Part shown: positions 42,481 through 53,702 of the stretch, piece by piece | Layout: every line of letters starts with the position of its first letter | Position numbering within the stretch: position 1 is the stretch's first letter | Assembly (NCBI GenBank): GCA_949825025.1 | Contig: OX463778.1 | Span: 5,347,142-5,411,141 of the forward strand | DNA: 64,000 nt | Direction of reading: 5' to 3' | From: Siphlonurus alternatus | Taxonomy: Eukaryota; Arthropoda; Insecta; Ephemeroptera; Siphlonuridae | Notes under the pieces: model-generated | What the model saw: the letters and a program-made list of their open reading frames with translations, nothing else | What the model was told of the DNA's origin: nothing | Database searches by the model: none | Translations under genes and position numbers: made by a program

Positions 42481-42918
42481 ATTCATTCAAGCTCGTAGTA
42501 TCATGTTAGCATTTTTTTTATCGCGATTATTTACCTGGCTTACGATTGACGACTTGGGATGTCTTGCGAGGGTTTGTCATTACCGAGCAATATGTCAGTA
42601 CGGCTCCAGCTGTTTTATAATTGAAAATTTATTTGTAAAAAAGTTACTCTGATCCAGAAAAACGGGGGGGAAGAAAGGGGGACACTATATGAAGTCAAAA
42701 ACAGTTGGTAATATATTGGGGTGAGAAATACCTAAATTCTGTTGAACTCAAAGATTTGCATATACAGAGACTGAGCGCTTAGTGCAGTGACATGGCGACG
42801 TCAGTCTCGTGCGTTTAAAGCGATGTTGACGGAACTTTCGTATAGCTACTTGCGAGTCACCTCCCATGAACTACACTTTTTACTAAGATCGCCTCGTGAT
42901 TAATATATAGTAATATTA

Positions 42919-43099
42919 GGGGGAATTCACAAAGTACTTTAATCTCCACTTTAGCCTAAATTTTTATCCCTGGTGCTAAACGCCTAAACCAGGGGCTAAT
43001 CATGTTAAGCTCCTATTTTAGCACCATGTTCAGCATGTTGCAACAAGGATAAAAATTGAGGCTGAAGTAGGGGTTAAAATGCTTTGTGAATGCCCCCCA
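42919..43099. mobile_element. MITE family S, about 180 bp
   Basis: Terminal inverted repeats GGGGGAATTCACAAAGTACTTTAA and TTAAAATGCTTTGTGAATGCCCCCC. The interior palindrome includes AAATTTTTATCCCTGGTGC / GCAACAAGGATAAAAATT. One copy only. Confidence 0.9.
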
Positions 43100-43625
43100 T
43101 TTTCTCACAAATATCAAAATTTATGTCTACCTTAATCTGGATAATATAATTTGTTTGTATAATGTTTATTTTTTTATTATTTTTTGTTGTTTCATACAAT
43201 TTATTTTTGGTAAATTCGATGAGTCATGATCTCATGATACACCTTAAACGTGAATGTACTGATCAGAAATCTTTATCATTTATTTCACCCATGGTCTGTT
43301 TTTTATTTATTTTGACTTATATTGTAAAATATATTTAATGTGTGATGAAATAGATGATAAAATAAAATTATCAATTGCTTGGAAAATATTATCTCACTTC
43401 ACTATATCACATTTTTGCAGCGTATGAATTAAGCGATCGGGTGCAGCCGAGCACACAGCTTCATTTTGCAATTGTACCATATTTATTAATATGATTGTAC
43501 GTAGTTCTCACTGTCAGTTCAAACCGGCTCTAAATTTTTTCGTTTAAGAAGTCATACGATACGAAAGCAGTGGGAGACCGCCTAATTGTTTTTATAGACG
43601 ATATTAGCTTCTTATATAACACAGC

Positions 43626-43667
<42 letters not shown>

Positions 43668-43794
43668 GTATATTATAACATGTTATCGTAACATGTGATA
43701 AATTTTATGATATGAAGCAACTGGAAAGAAGATGTCATATTATACACGTGAGACAAGAAATCAATTATCAGAGCCAGTATATATATAATATATT
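43100..43794. other. AT-rich, (TA)n tract
   Basis: TA microsatellite at about 43630-43667. No gene or shared repeat recognised. Confidence 0.4.
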
Positions 43795-44060
43795 CGCGTC
43801 GCTTCGCATGATAAAAATCGCCATGTGAATCCACCTTAAAGTGAATTTCACATGGCGATTTTTATCAGGCGACGCGACGCGAATAATGCGCAGTTGCAAA
43901 TGTTGCAATAACATCCATTGGCGGCCATATTTGGAGATTAAAAGAAAAAGAGCATCGTAATTAACGCGATTACCGGCGAATTCGCCACCGCGTAGGATAT
44001 CAAAGCTTTTACTTCAAAATCGCGTCGCATCGCCGTTGTCGCCATCTGAATCCACCTTTA
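43795..44060. mobile_element. MITE family A, complete copy plus abutting fragment
   Basis: Complete copy 43838-44060: AAGTGAATTTCACATGGCGATTTTTATCAGGCGACGCGACGCG ... GGCGGCCATATTTGGAG ... AAAATCGCGTCGCATCGCCGTTGTCGCCATCTGAATCCACCTTTA. A fragment of one end in the opposite orientation (43795-43837) lies directly before it, head to head. Confidence 0.85.
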
Positions 44061-44577
44061 TAATGTAATAATATGATTGTATACCATGCATGATGCAGCC
44101 ACACCTACCTATATAATAAGTCTTCTGGCTTCTATAGGACTATAATATTATTTTCATCATATATAGGTTCCAGATTCAACTCCTGGCTTTACTCTTTTCT
44201 TTTGAACATTTACACTTGCATACAATGGATTTGTATGATACGTATCGATGACGAAAAAAAAAAAAAAAAAAAAACATTGGAATTAATTAAACAAAACCAT
44301 CATTGATGGAGATAACATCTAGTCTACGGTCTAAAAATAAAAATATACATTAATTATTTTATACTGTATACATATTTTTTCTTTAAAATGGAGTAAATAA
44401 TGTTTTAGCAGTCTGACAAACCGATGTTAACTTTAAAATAAAATGTGTTGTGTTTTTCCGTAGCCTTGTAATTTATTAGTTGTTGAAAACTTGCATCCCG
44501 TGTTGTTTGCTTTTCGTGGCCACCATGCAGGCGGCTGATTTGCATTCCAAATGCACCTTTAAGCTGCAGGCCATTTG
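44061..44577. other. No gene recognised
   Basis: A-run at about 44252-44274; otherwise AT-rich without shared repeats. Confidence 0.4.
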
Positions 44578-45458
44578 CTTAACGATTAATCTCCGTCGGA
44601 TGTTGCATTGGAAATTTCTGTCAGACGGAATCAAATGAAATTAATTTAATAATTCGAAAGTGTTCTGAAATTTAATCGCTTATGGTTTGATCACATTCAA
44701 GAGGGATTTCTCACAAAAGTTCCATTTCCGGTTTCCATCCATAATCCCATAAGGATAAATATCAGTTGATTGAGATCTCGGAATCGGCGCTCTTAAGGGT
44801 AAGGTAACGCCACCAATGTTAAAAAAAGTCCCTCACACAAAAATTCTGAAAAAAATTTAAAATGTTCTCCTCTACATCCCCTATCAGTAGTTAAAATATC
44901 AGGTATACAAATACGATCTAGTTTTTGAGTTATGAATTTTTAAAGTTGACTAATTTAACATGGGAATTCCATTTCTCCATGTTAAATTAGCCAACTTTAA
45001 AAAATCATAACTCAAAAACTAGGATCGTATTTGTATACCTGATATTTTAGCTACTGATAGGGGGTGTAGAGGAGAACATTTTAAATTTTTTTCAGAATTT
45101 TTGTGTGAGGGATTTTTTTTAACATTGGTGGCGTTACCTTACCCTTAAATGTAACAAGACTTGCAGGGGACCTAGAACTCGCCATCAATAGGTGGGCATG
45201 CAAATTTTAAAATGGATCTGTCTTATCAGTTTTGTGAAAATTGAAATGGGATATGGAGCCTTATGGACGGTAACCGGAAATGGAGCTGCTGTAAGAAAAC
45301 TGCAAGACTGAATTTGCTCAAACTATAAGCGTTTAAGTTTTAGATCATTCTCGATTTTTTAAAATTTATTTAAATTGTTATTTATTTTATTTTAATTTTA
45401 TTTATTCGATTCCGTCTGACAGAAATCCTTTGACTCGCGTAGTAACTGAGGTCAAATT
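44578..45458. mobile_element. Palindromic repeat family M split by family B
   Basis: The left arm carries TTTCTGTCAGACGGAATC, CTTATGGTTTGATCACATTCAAGAGGG and TGAGATCTCGGAATCGGCGC. The right arm carries the inverse words, ending GATTCCGTCTGACAGAAATCCTTTGACTCGCGTAGTAACTGAGG. A complete family B element (44797-45149) lies between the arms. Confidence 0.85.
44797..45149. mobile_element. MITE family B, complete, nested in family M
   Basis: GGGTAAGGTAACGCCACCAATGTTAAAAAAAGTCCCTCACACAAAAATTCTGAAAAA and its mirror at the right, with GTTGACTAATTTAACATGG / CCATGTTAAATTAGCCAAC at the centre. A nearly perfect 350-bp palindrome, the best copy for a consensus. Confidence 0.95.
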
Positions 45459-45929
45459 ATAAAAATACAAAATTTCAAAATTCAATTTTTTTTTTTTTTA
45501 TTCAATCCATTTCTCCCACAATCAATATATCACAATTAATAGCTGTTGCGGTTAATAGGACAGGTCATGATGGCAAGACCAAGAATGAGTGGTTAATATG
45601 TACATAATAATTAAGCAGACAATAAGCGTGCATGGTTTACAGTTTAGATATCATCCCGGGTCTAGGAAGTTTTGAAAATGTTCTGAGGATCTTCAGTTTA
45701 CAGTTTTCTAGGGCTGCTGTAGCTTGTATTTGATGTTTAAAACTAATTAACATTATAAGTAATCAAATTAAATAATTACTTTTTCAAACCTTAAATTGCT
45801 GCTGGTCTAAAAAGAAATATTCAAAAATGAAAAGAAATATTCAAAAATGGTAACACGAAAATCCTGTAAGTTGCAAAACTTATAAGTTTTGCAACTCACC
45901 GGATAATTTATGTACATAAATAAAAAACC

Positions 45930-46580
45930 AAATGGCTTATTCGTCAAATTCCACATATATAAACACAAACATTGATAATGCAAGCACTTTGAATATGAAG
46001 GTTAGACACGTCAAAAAACTTGTTTATTAGAACTTAAACTGTAAATAAGAGCAATAAGAGCTAACACTGCAAAAAACACAATCATGAAGTAACAGTTTCA
46101 CAGAATTTTTAAAATCTCTGTAATTTGTAATTTCTTTTACACAAAGTGGTAACTTATTATACAATCTAATACACATTGCGAGGGGTCCTTTATTACAAAG
46201 TTCTAGCCTGCAAATTGATGACTGGAGTTATATTATTAAATTTTTATTTCTTGTCTGATAATTGTAATTTTTTTGTACATTAAAATATTCATCATATTGT
46301 TTTCTAGCAAAATAAATTGACAAGGTAGTGGTAATATTCCTTCCTCTGAGAATTTAGTAGAACATGTCTCACGTTTTTTTATGTTATACATAGTTCTTAT
46401 TGCTTTCTTTTGTAGTATAAAAATTGAGTCTTTTGAATTTCCCCAGAATATTATACCATATCTCATTTGAGAGTGAAAATTTGCATAATAGAGAGTTTTT
46501 AAACAATTTTTATCACAAATATTTTTTAATTCATTCAATTCATATATAAGGTCGATTGGGTGCAGAAAGTGTACATACAC
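45930..46580 (-). mobile_element. LINE 3' region (reverse transcriptase C-terminus)
   Basis: On the minus strand, 46580-46236 encodes ...ANFHSQMRYGIIFWGNSKDS, ILQKKAIRTMYNIKKRETC and GILPLPCQFI, the conserved post-catalytic region of jockey/RTE-like LINE reverse transcriptases (YGIxFWGNS...LQKKAIR). After a frame break the [23 protein letters not shown] tail and non-coding 3' end continue to about 45930. 5'-truncated and no longer intact. Confidence 0.85.
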
Positions 46581-47026
46581 CGGACAGGGTTTACGAACAG
46601 ACCTATAGTTACATACACGTTACCAAAATATTGTTTTTATTTCATTTCAAATATTATTTGAGAATATTTAGTTTTTCATATTAAGACTCTGCATATTTTT
46701 ATAAAAATACAACTCCCATTCATTTATAGACACAAAACAGCTGATATCACACCTTAAAACCAACACGAGACAGGTGGAGATTTGATATATTGTTGTCCTA
46801 AGTGAGATGTCTCTAAACAGGCTCGATAATTACGAGGACGGTTCGACAAAATGAACATGTTGGCTTGGAGAACATTTCCGCCGTGTGACAACCTCGCGAC
46901 GGGCGGTCCTCTCACCCCAACATCTTAATTATCTAATGTTAGATACATCGTCCTAGCATGGCTCTTTGGGGACTAAGATGGATCACAGTGTAGGTGGGCA
47001 AGTGTGATTCGTATAACCAAACCCGA
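46581..47026. other. No gene recognised
   Basis: Near-background composition; nothing shared with other parts of the window. Confidence 0.4.
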
Positions 47027-47570
47027 GTTGAAATAAATTTGATCTTTTGTTCGCTATTAAGCTCTCCCTAGTTGAAAAATTACGTCCTCAACTCATCCTT
47101 TACACGTCTAAGCGTAATCTTCTTTCGTCTAAAACAAATCTTATTTCCTCATCGCTCAAAGTGAAGATGAAATGAAGACAATATTTCTAACATTTTATGT
47201 TCAAGAAGAGGAAAAAAGACTTAATCTCGTCTTTTTCACCTCTTTATTCCCCTCTAAAATGGTGCAAAATAAGAGGACAAAAGACGAGAATAGCAAGAAT
47301 AGAATAGCGAGAAACGAGAATAGTTTAATAGCGAAGAAAAGATGAAATTTATTTCAACTCGGGTCTCTCCTCGTCTAATTCCCTCTTATTTTGCACCATT
47401 TTAGAGGTGAAAAAGACGAGATTACGTTTTTTTTTTTCCTCTTCTTGAGCATGAAGTGTTAGAAATATTGTCTTCATTTCATCCTCACTTTGAGCAAAGA
47501 GGAAGTAAGATGTGTTTTAGAGGTAAAAAGATTAAGATTAGACGTGTAAAGGATGAGTTGAAGATGCCTC
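47027..47570. mobile_element. MITE family F inserted into another family F copy
   Basis: The outer copy (+): 47027-47066 (ACCCGAGTTGAAATAAATTTG...GCTCTC) and 47365-47570 (CTCTCCTCGTCTAATTCCC...GAGTTGAAGATG). The inner copy (minus) is 47067-47364, from CCCTAGTTGAAAAATTACG to TTTCAACTCGGGT. CTCTC is present on both sides of the inner copy, a candidate 5-bp target-site duplication. Confidence 0.88.
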
Positions 47571-47885
47571 AGTACATGCTGTCGTCGCGGCGATGCGGCC
47601 CGCGATTGCCTGTATTTATTTAGACTAAAACGCCTGGCGGGAATCCTCTTTTCAACTTTAAGCTGTCACTCGGGAAATAACTCATCCACGACGAAACATC
47701 ACGAGAATTTCGGATATGAGAGATTCAAATCTTTCTTAAAATAAAATTGTTGCTGAGTGAGTTAGATGTCTGACTTTCTTGTGAAGTACAATCGGATCGC
47801 CAGCTACTGCGGCTACATACCGTGCTACAATATAATTAATATGACTGTTCACATTGTGCTTGGGCTTTTGCCTTTTACACGTCAC
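47571..47885. other. No gene recognised
   Basis: Short ORF 47766-47957 runs into a MITE and is not a gene. Confidence 0.4.
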
Positions 47886-48213
47886 CAATGGAGTATCGAC
47901 CTTAATTTTTTTTTTATTGCAGAAACGGATAGAGGGTGCAAAGTTATGCTACTCTGATTTTTTTTCAGATTTTTTTACAGACCAGGAACTATATTTTAAA
48001 AAAATATTAAAAGTTCTTTTTGTGACGTCACGAGGCGCCTCTCCTTAAGAAAAAGATAGAACCTGCCGCCGCGTGACGTCACAAAAAGGACTTTCAATAA
48101 TTTTTTAAAAAATACTTTCAGGGCTGTAAAAAATCTGAAAAAAATCAGGGTAGCATAACTTTGCACCCTCTATCCATTTCTGCAGTAAAAAAATTTGAGG
48201 TCGATAATCCATT
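47886..48213. mobile_element. MITE family D
   Basis: CAATGGAGTATCGACC ... GATAGAGGGTGCAAAGTTATGCTACTCTGA ... GTGACGTCACGAGG, mirrored to CAGGGTAGCATAACTTTGCACCCTCTATCCATTTCTGCAG ... GATAATCCATTG. Confidence 0.9.
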
Positions 48214-48994
48214 GAGCAACTAACAATTTTATTTTAATTTGTCATTTTTATTTTATATCTAGTACAATATTATGAATGTATATATTGCCATGTTTGCTCA
48301 ATAATAAACATTTATTATTATTTATTAAATTATTATAATATCACGTCAGTAAAGGTGCGCAGAGATTTCTCCAAGAGGCGTCTTTAACAAATTCGTCACA
48401 ATGGAGCGATTTAATTCGAACTTTGGCAGTACAAAATTACAAAATTTAATTTATTAATATTAGATATTACAATGCAAAGAGACCGCTGAATGCAAAATGA
48501 CTTTTTATACGCGTGTGTTACAAAGAGCTATATATTTCACCTTTATAACAAGGCATAATGTATAAAATATAATAATCTACATGAATATATAAAAGAGAGA
48601 TTCGTTTAATATAGGGATCACTTACAGAGTAAAAACAAAAGTTATAGTATTAGTCATCCCTTTAATAAATGTTAATCGTTAACCAAACATGGCTTCAATA
48701 CTAAAGTCAACACAATGAATAAAATATAAATTAATTATTATTAGACTACAGAGACAAAATAAATGGTGTAGCTTTACTGCACTATGAGAAGAAAATTCCG
48801 TAAATAATTTTGGGGGCTTTACATAATATAGGTCTGCATGGAGAGAAATTATTAAACAATTATATTTCAGTATACAGCCTTCAGTAGCTTGCTATCTCGA
48901 CATTAACACTTTTTTTTTTCGGTATTTTTTGATCTCATCTTCCGTCCGTAACTTATCAGATTTTCAAAATCAATGCTCAGAGAGGATGGCTTTG
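48214..48994. other. No gene recognised
   Basis: AT-rich, no shared repeat. Confidence 0.4.
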
Positions 48995-49165
48995 CACACT
49001 AGGCGCGGATTCAGAACAAAATTCGGGGGGAGGGGGTAACTGTCTCCATAAAGTCAATATTAAAAAAAAAAAAAAATAGATGGAAATTCCCATATATATT
49101 ACACATGTTAAATGTGAAATTTTCAGGGGGATCCACAGCTTCCCCTTGATCCGCGCCTGTTGCAC
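48995..49165. mobile_element. Short G/C-tract element (family T), about 170 bp
   Basis: Ends AGGCGCGGATTCAGAAC and GCTTCCCCTTGATCCGCGCCT are inverted repeats. Interior GTCTCCATAAAGTCAATATT and CACATGTTAAATGTGAAATTTTCAGGGGG. Confidence 0.8.
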
Positions 49166-49300
49166 ACCCCCACCCTCGTGTTTCTACCCCCAGTCATTCT
49201 CACCCCCGTCCAGACTTTTTGTCAAGTCTCTCCCCCCCCCCCCCTCACTCTATAACTGCTCAAAACTGAGGTAGTGTTCCTCAAACTCTTCCTGATTCCG

Positions 49301-49551
49301 CTCTAGTTGAAAAATTTCATCTTCAACTCATCCTTTACACGTCTAAACCTAATCTTTTTATCATTATTTCTATTTCCTCTTCGCTCAAAGTGAGGATGAA
49401 ATGATGACAATAATATATTCTAACATTTTATGCTCAAGAAGAGGAAAAAATACATGATAATCTCGTCTTTTTTCCCTCTAAAATGGTGCAAAATAGGAGG
49501 AAATTAGACTATATAGGAGAGAATAAAAGATGAAATTTATTTCAACTCGGG
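49301..49551 (-). mobile_element. MITE family F
   Basis: CTCTAGTTGAAAAATTTCATC...CTCTTCGCTCAAAGTGAGGATGAAATGATGAC...AAAATGGTGCAAAATAGGAGG...GAAATTTATTTCAACTCGGG. Complete, minus orientation. Confidence 0.9.
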
Positions 49552-49811
49552 ACATAGCTTGACAAATCTCTAAAACTGAGGTTTCCACAAGCCTTGAACA
49601 TTTCCTGACTCCAAGTCTTACATTTTACTAAAACTGTCACATTCTCACCACAATTAATTAACACGCAAAATTTATCCTAGATAATATTGCGAAATCTCAT
49701 CGAGGTATTTTTGGGAAACGTTTTTTTATCGCGGTCGACATCGCGTGACGATCGTCACCTCAGTGCGGTGAGCTCGCAAATCAGACGTGACAGAGAAATC
49801 CGAGGAGCAGC

Positions 49812-49990
49812 TTCTGCTAGGACAGATGGTATCGCGCTAATCTAGTCGGGAACATAAGTTTGTGTCTCATTTCAGTGAATATCGTGCAGTGTTCTGAGCT
49901 AAGACAGATGGTATCGAGATAATCTGAAGTAAGGAACACTGGTTTGTGTCTCATTTGAATATGGGAACCGTGCAGGCGTGATGACTTGAA
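49812..49990 (+). repeat. Diverged tandem duplication, about 90-bp unit, two copies
   Basis: AGGACAGATGGTATCGCGCTAATCT...GTTTGTGTCTCATTTCAGTGAATATCGTGCAG and AAGACAGATGGTATCGAGATAATCT...GTTTGTGTCTCATTTGAATATGGGAACCGTGCAG. Confidence 0.85.
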
Positions 49991-50045
49991 GAATTAACTT
50001 ATGTCAGGGAGATCGTACTCTGCCTTTGAATCGCATTGTATGGTA

Positions 50046-50308
50046 CCCCGAGTTGTGAAATAAATTTGATCTTTTATTTGCTATTAAAGCTCTATCTTCG
50101 TCTGATTTCCTCCTGTTTTGCGCCATTTTAGCGGGAGAAAAAAGGGAAAATACGAGATTTCGTCTTCATTCAGTATAAAATGTTAAAAATAGTGTCTTCA
50201 TTTCATCCTCACTTTGAGCGAGGAGAAAAGATAAACTTAAGATACGTTTTAGAGGTAAAAAGATTAGATTTAGACGTATAAAGGATGAGTTGAAGACGTA
50301 ATTTTTCG
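50046..50308 (+). mobile_element. MITE family F
   Basis: CCCCGAGTTGTGAAATAAATTTG...TGCGCCATTTTAGCGGG...TTTCATCCTCACTTTGAGCGAGGAG...GATGAGTTGAAGACGTAATTTTTC. The terminal AACTAGGG is lost. Confidence 0.85.
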
Positions 50309-51476
50309 TATGATAAAAATTTAATTAGAATCAATTCTAAATGAGAAACGAACGATACGAAACGAAGCTGTGTGCGCTTACACCTGATTTTCACGGCTCT
50401 TAAAATATATTTTATCATAGACTGCGAAAAATCATATACGCTTTTGTGTGAGACTACTTTTTGAATTAAAAAGACTCAGAAATATCATGAGTTGAAGGCT
50501 GTCAAGGTGAATTTCTCGCGGTCACCTAGGTGTAGTTTGATATTAATGTTGGGCTTTTATGTAAGCCTATATTTCATTATATGACACAATTTATGGTCAG
50601 TAAAACCTCGTTTATGAATTGTTTGTTGTGTCGTAAAAAACTTCTCCAGTTTCACATGATGTGCACCAATTTTTTTTAACGTCTTTTTTCTTCTTGTGAG
50701 GTCATTTTGTCCCGTTAATGTCCTCCACAAAATTTACTACCCCTCGAGGTACCCTCATGTGCACAAGTGTTTTTTTTTTGACCGACAGGAATTAATAATT
50801 ATACATGTTTTTATGCAGCTGTCGAATCACGAGCGTTGGAAATTTTCTCTTTTGTTTTGAAAGCCATGTTGGTACCTTTCTCTCGTCCCATAGTCATGTT
50901 TATTATATTACTATTATTACGCATTTTCATCGTTCTTTTGTAAAGACGTGACAAACAGAAATATAAACTGCAGGGGGGGGGGGAGGTCGTGCATCACAAT
51001 TAAAAATGTGCCTTAAGTTACGCATTTAATTATAATACATATAATAGGTATGTTAATTTCTTAGTACAACGCGTATATCATTTTTGCGAATCACGTATAA
51101 AAAAGGTATTTAAAAACACGTTCAGATGAATAATGCTGCATTTCCACAGCTCCGTGGAGCCATGGATAGCAAACTGCTGCTAATTTCTTGGTCCATACTT
51201 TGTTAATCTACTTCAAACAAAAGTAAAATCATGTCAATCAATTGTAATTGTGGATTCGTTAGTTTCCACTGATAACGACCTGTAGTGAATATGGCTACTC
51301 AATCTAGCACTGATTCACTGACATCGGAAACCGGTACAGACAAATGATAAACTTTCAAACGACTGATGTTTAATTGGCTCTACAAGTGTGCTAATTACAT
51401 ATGAAAGTACTAATTAATAAACTCGCTCACTAATTTCGCATTGATTTGTCTCAAAGTTTGACGAAAGTATTAAAAT
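50309..51476. other. No gene recognised; G-run
   Basis: G-run at 50974-50984. No exon, RNA gene or shared repeat recognised. Confidence 0.4.
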
Positions 51477-51715
51477 ACCCGAGTTGAAATAAAACTCATC
51501 TTTTATTTGCTATTATATCTCTCCTCTTATTTTGCACCTTTTTAAAGAAAAAGACGAGATTACTTCTTCTTTCCTCTTCTTGAGCATAAATTGTTAGAAA
51601 TATTGTCTTCCTTTCATCCTCACTTTGAGCGAAGAGGGAATAAGATGTGTTTTAGAGGTAAAAATATTAAGTTTAGACGTGTAAAGGATGAGTTGAAGAC
51701 GTAATTTGTCAACTA
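51477..51715 (+). mobile_element. MITE family F
   Basis: ACCCGAGTTGAAATAAAACTC...CCTCTTATTTTGCACC...CCTCACTTTGAGCGAAGAGGGAATAAGATGTG...GTTGAAGACGTAATTTGTCAACTA. Near complete. Confidence 0.9.
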
Positions 51716-52130
51716 AGTACGAACACCTACATTAAAACCTGCATGGTGAGTGCCGATTTTTGTATTATATATTACAATAATAAAAAATGGTATTACATTA
51801 TATAATGGACTGAAAGTAAATAACGTTGGTTCATATATAATTCTAGGAACACAACACCCAATATAAACGCCTTACATTTTTATTAACTTTATATTACCCA
51901 AACTAAATGACTAAAGATAATACGGTCGTATAGTTTTTGATCACGTGGGTTTATGCTTTTAAAGAGGAAAAAGGTTCGGTTTATTTTTTATGGCGATGCG
52001 AGGCTGCGTATCAATTTAGTGCTACCACCGCGCCTTGATTTGCATACCGGAGGGGGGGGGGGGTGACAGCCTCACCAACAATCGACGACCTCACTTACTT
52101 GTTAGTACTTTGTTGACAAACAGTAAAAAA
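51716..52130. other. No gene recognised; G-run
   Basis: G-run at about 52051-52062 in a family-T-like context (GCATACCGG-G-run-TGACAGCCTC). No gene. Confidence 0.4.
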
Positions 52131-52386
52131 CAATAGCGCATCGACTTCAAATTTTTTTATTGTAGATATGGATGGAGGGTGTAAAGTTCCCTGATTGAAA
52201 GTACCCCTGTTTTTTTTCAGATTTTTTTTTTTTTTTTAAGTATTAGAATAATTTTTAAAAAATTATTCAAGGTACAGAGAAAGTGACGTTTTTCTTAGTA
52301 AAAGGATAGGACCTAAAAGGGGCGTGGGTTCAAACCTGACCTCAGTAAAACTTTTTAGCAATACTTCCCGGGCTGTAAAAAATCTG

Positions 52387-52419
<33 letters not shown>

Positions 52420-52484
52420 GAGTGGCGTAACTTTGCACCCTCTATTTATTTTTGCAATGAATTTTTTTACATCGATACTCCATT
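52131..52484. mobile_element. MITE family D with internal A-run expansion
   Basis: ATGGATGGAGGGTGTAAAG ... TTCAGATTTTTT and TAAAAAATCTG-A-run-TCAGAGTGGCGTAACTTTGCACCCTCTATT ... GATACTCCATTG. The right arm contains a pure A-run of about 30 at 52388-52417, absent from other copies. Confidence 0.85.
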
Positions 52485-52611
52485 GTTGGTGACGTACACC
52501 TCGGGGCAGAGCGAACGTTACGTCTGATCTGAATGAGCTTCGTCACACACGCAGTCTATGGAGATGATCTTGAAGTTTTTGTAACTGAATGCTCCTCTTA
52601 TTTATCTTAAA

Positions 52612-52815
52612 ATCACAAATCGTAATCGGATGGTCGTGAGTTCGATTCCAGGTACCGCCAAACTTTTCACAAGTGGTGGTTGCTAAAAGGAATACCCACT
52701 CGTGCATCCGGGAGTATCCTTCATCAATTGCCGACCATCCTGACTGAGGTTTCCACGGTTCCCTAAGTCAAAACTAGGCAAATTCTGGGACTGATAGCTG
52801 GTCATGGTCGCCCCG
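52612..52815 (+). mobile_element. SINE with tRNA-like head and shared SINE body
   Basis: GGTCGTGAGTTCGATTCCAGG looks like a tRNA B box (GTTCGATTCC). Downstream, CGACCATCCTGACTGAGGTTTCCACGGTTCCCTAAGTC and TGGTCATGG match the body of the 5S-headed SINEs. No tRNA cloverleaf is preserved, so it is not a tRNA gene. Confidence 0.65.
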
Positions 52816-52976
52816 GTTCGGAAAAGACCCACATGATCGGGTTCACGAAGAGCTGGGAAACGTAAGGCATAAAATGACATGTGACCACCAATACGGTATA
52901 TATAGGGTTCAGTTGAGGGGACGCAAAATGCAAAAGTTTTATTTGCTTGTCTGTTAGAGCTGCTTAGGCGGAGTAA

Positions 52977-53123
52977 AGCCTGTATTACACGATACAATTC
53001 TGCATACAATTTTTCCTTGCAAGAAAATTTCATCTCCATACAAACAAATGGAGTAAAAGTTTTCTTGAAAGGAAAAATTGTATTCAATAGTTAGAAAAAT
53101 TGTATCGTGTAATACCGGCTTAA
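52977..53123. mobile_element. MITE family R, palindromic
   Basis: AGCCTGTATTACACGATACAATT...CAATTTTTCCTTGCAAGAAAAT...CCATACAAACAAATGG...TTTTCTTGAAAGGAAAAATTG...AAAAATTGTATCGTGTAATACCGGCTT. A fragment is at 24665-24755. Confidence 0.88.
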
Positions 53124-53204
53124 GTTTGGTGCTGTAGCTCGGATCGTCACGAAACACGTCCTGCCCCACGTCTCACGTTATAACCATTATTATATTATAG
53201 TACA

Positions 53205-53372
53205 TCGTCCCTCGTTCGCAATAATGAGCTATCTGCTATTTCAGGTGAGAGCAACAATGAACTTTATTTTATACTGATTTACAGCTCATAATTGCGCTCA
53301 CCTAAAATAGTAGACAGCTCATTATTGCAACGAAATCGTGGTAAGCAGATCATTATTCCGGACGAGGAACGA
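53205..53372. mobile_element. MITE family H
   Basis: TCGTCCCTCGTTCGCAATAATGAGCTATCTGC...TTGCGCTCACCTAAAATAGTAGACAGCTCATTATTGC...GGACGAGGAACGA. Confidence 0.9.
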
Positions 53373-53702
53373 TATATCATTATTACATAACCTATAATAA
53401 TAACCAGCTGAATGGTAAGGCAGAGCGATTGGAACGACGGGCACTTGGTCGTCGATTAGCTCCTCTTGATCTCGCCGACCAGTTTAAAGAGGATGCGCGT
53501 GATTTGGTGCTCAATGGTGACTTAATTCTCGCGAGCCGTGACCTCCCCTCCTCTCTATCACTCACACGGTAACACGAGCACACGTTATCGATCATAAACG
53601 AAACAATAATTGAGTACTATTAGACTATCTGTAATTTTCTTTTCATGCGCTTACTGATCAGATTTTTTTTTCTTTTATCACACCTATTAATTGAGCACTT
53701 GT

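Noticed and set aside
46236..46580. Possible host gene on the minus strand
   Set aside because: The sequence is the C-terminal region of a LINE reverse transcriptase, broken and 5'-truncated. Recorded as a mobile element.
52640..52660. tRNA gene suggested by GTTCGATTCC
   Set aside because: No cloverleaf can be drawn and no A box at the right spacing; the downstream sequence is SINE body.
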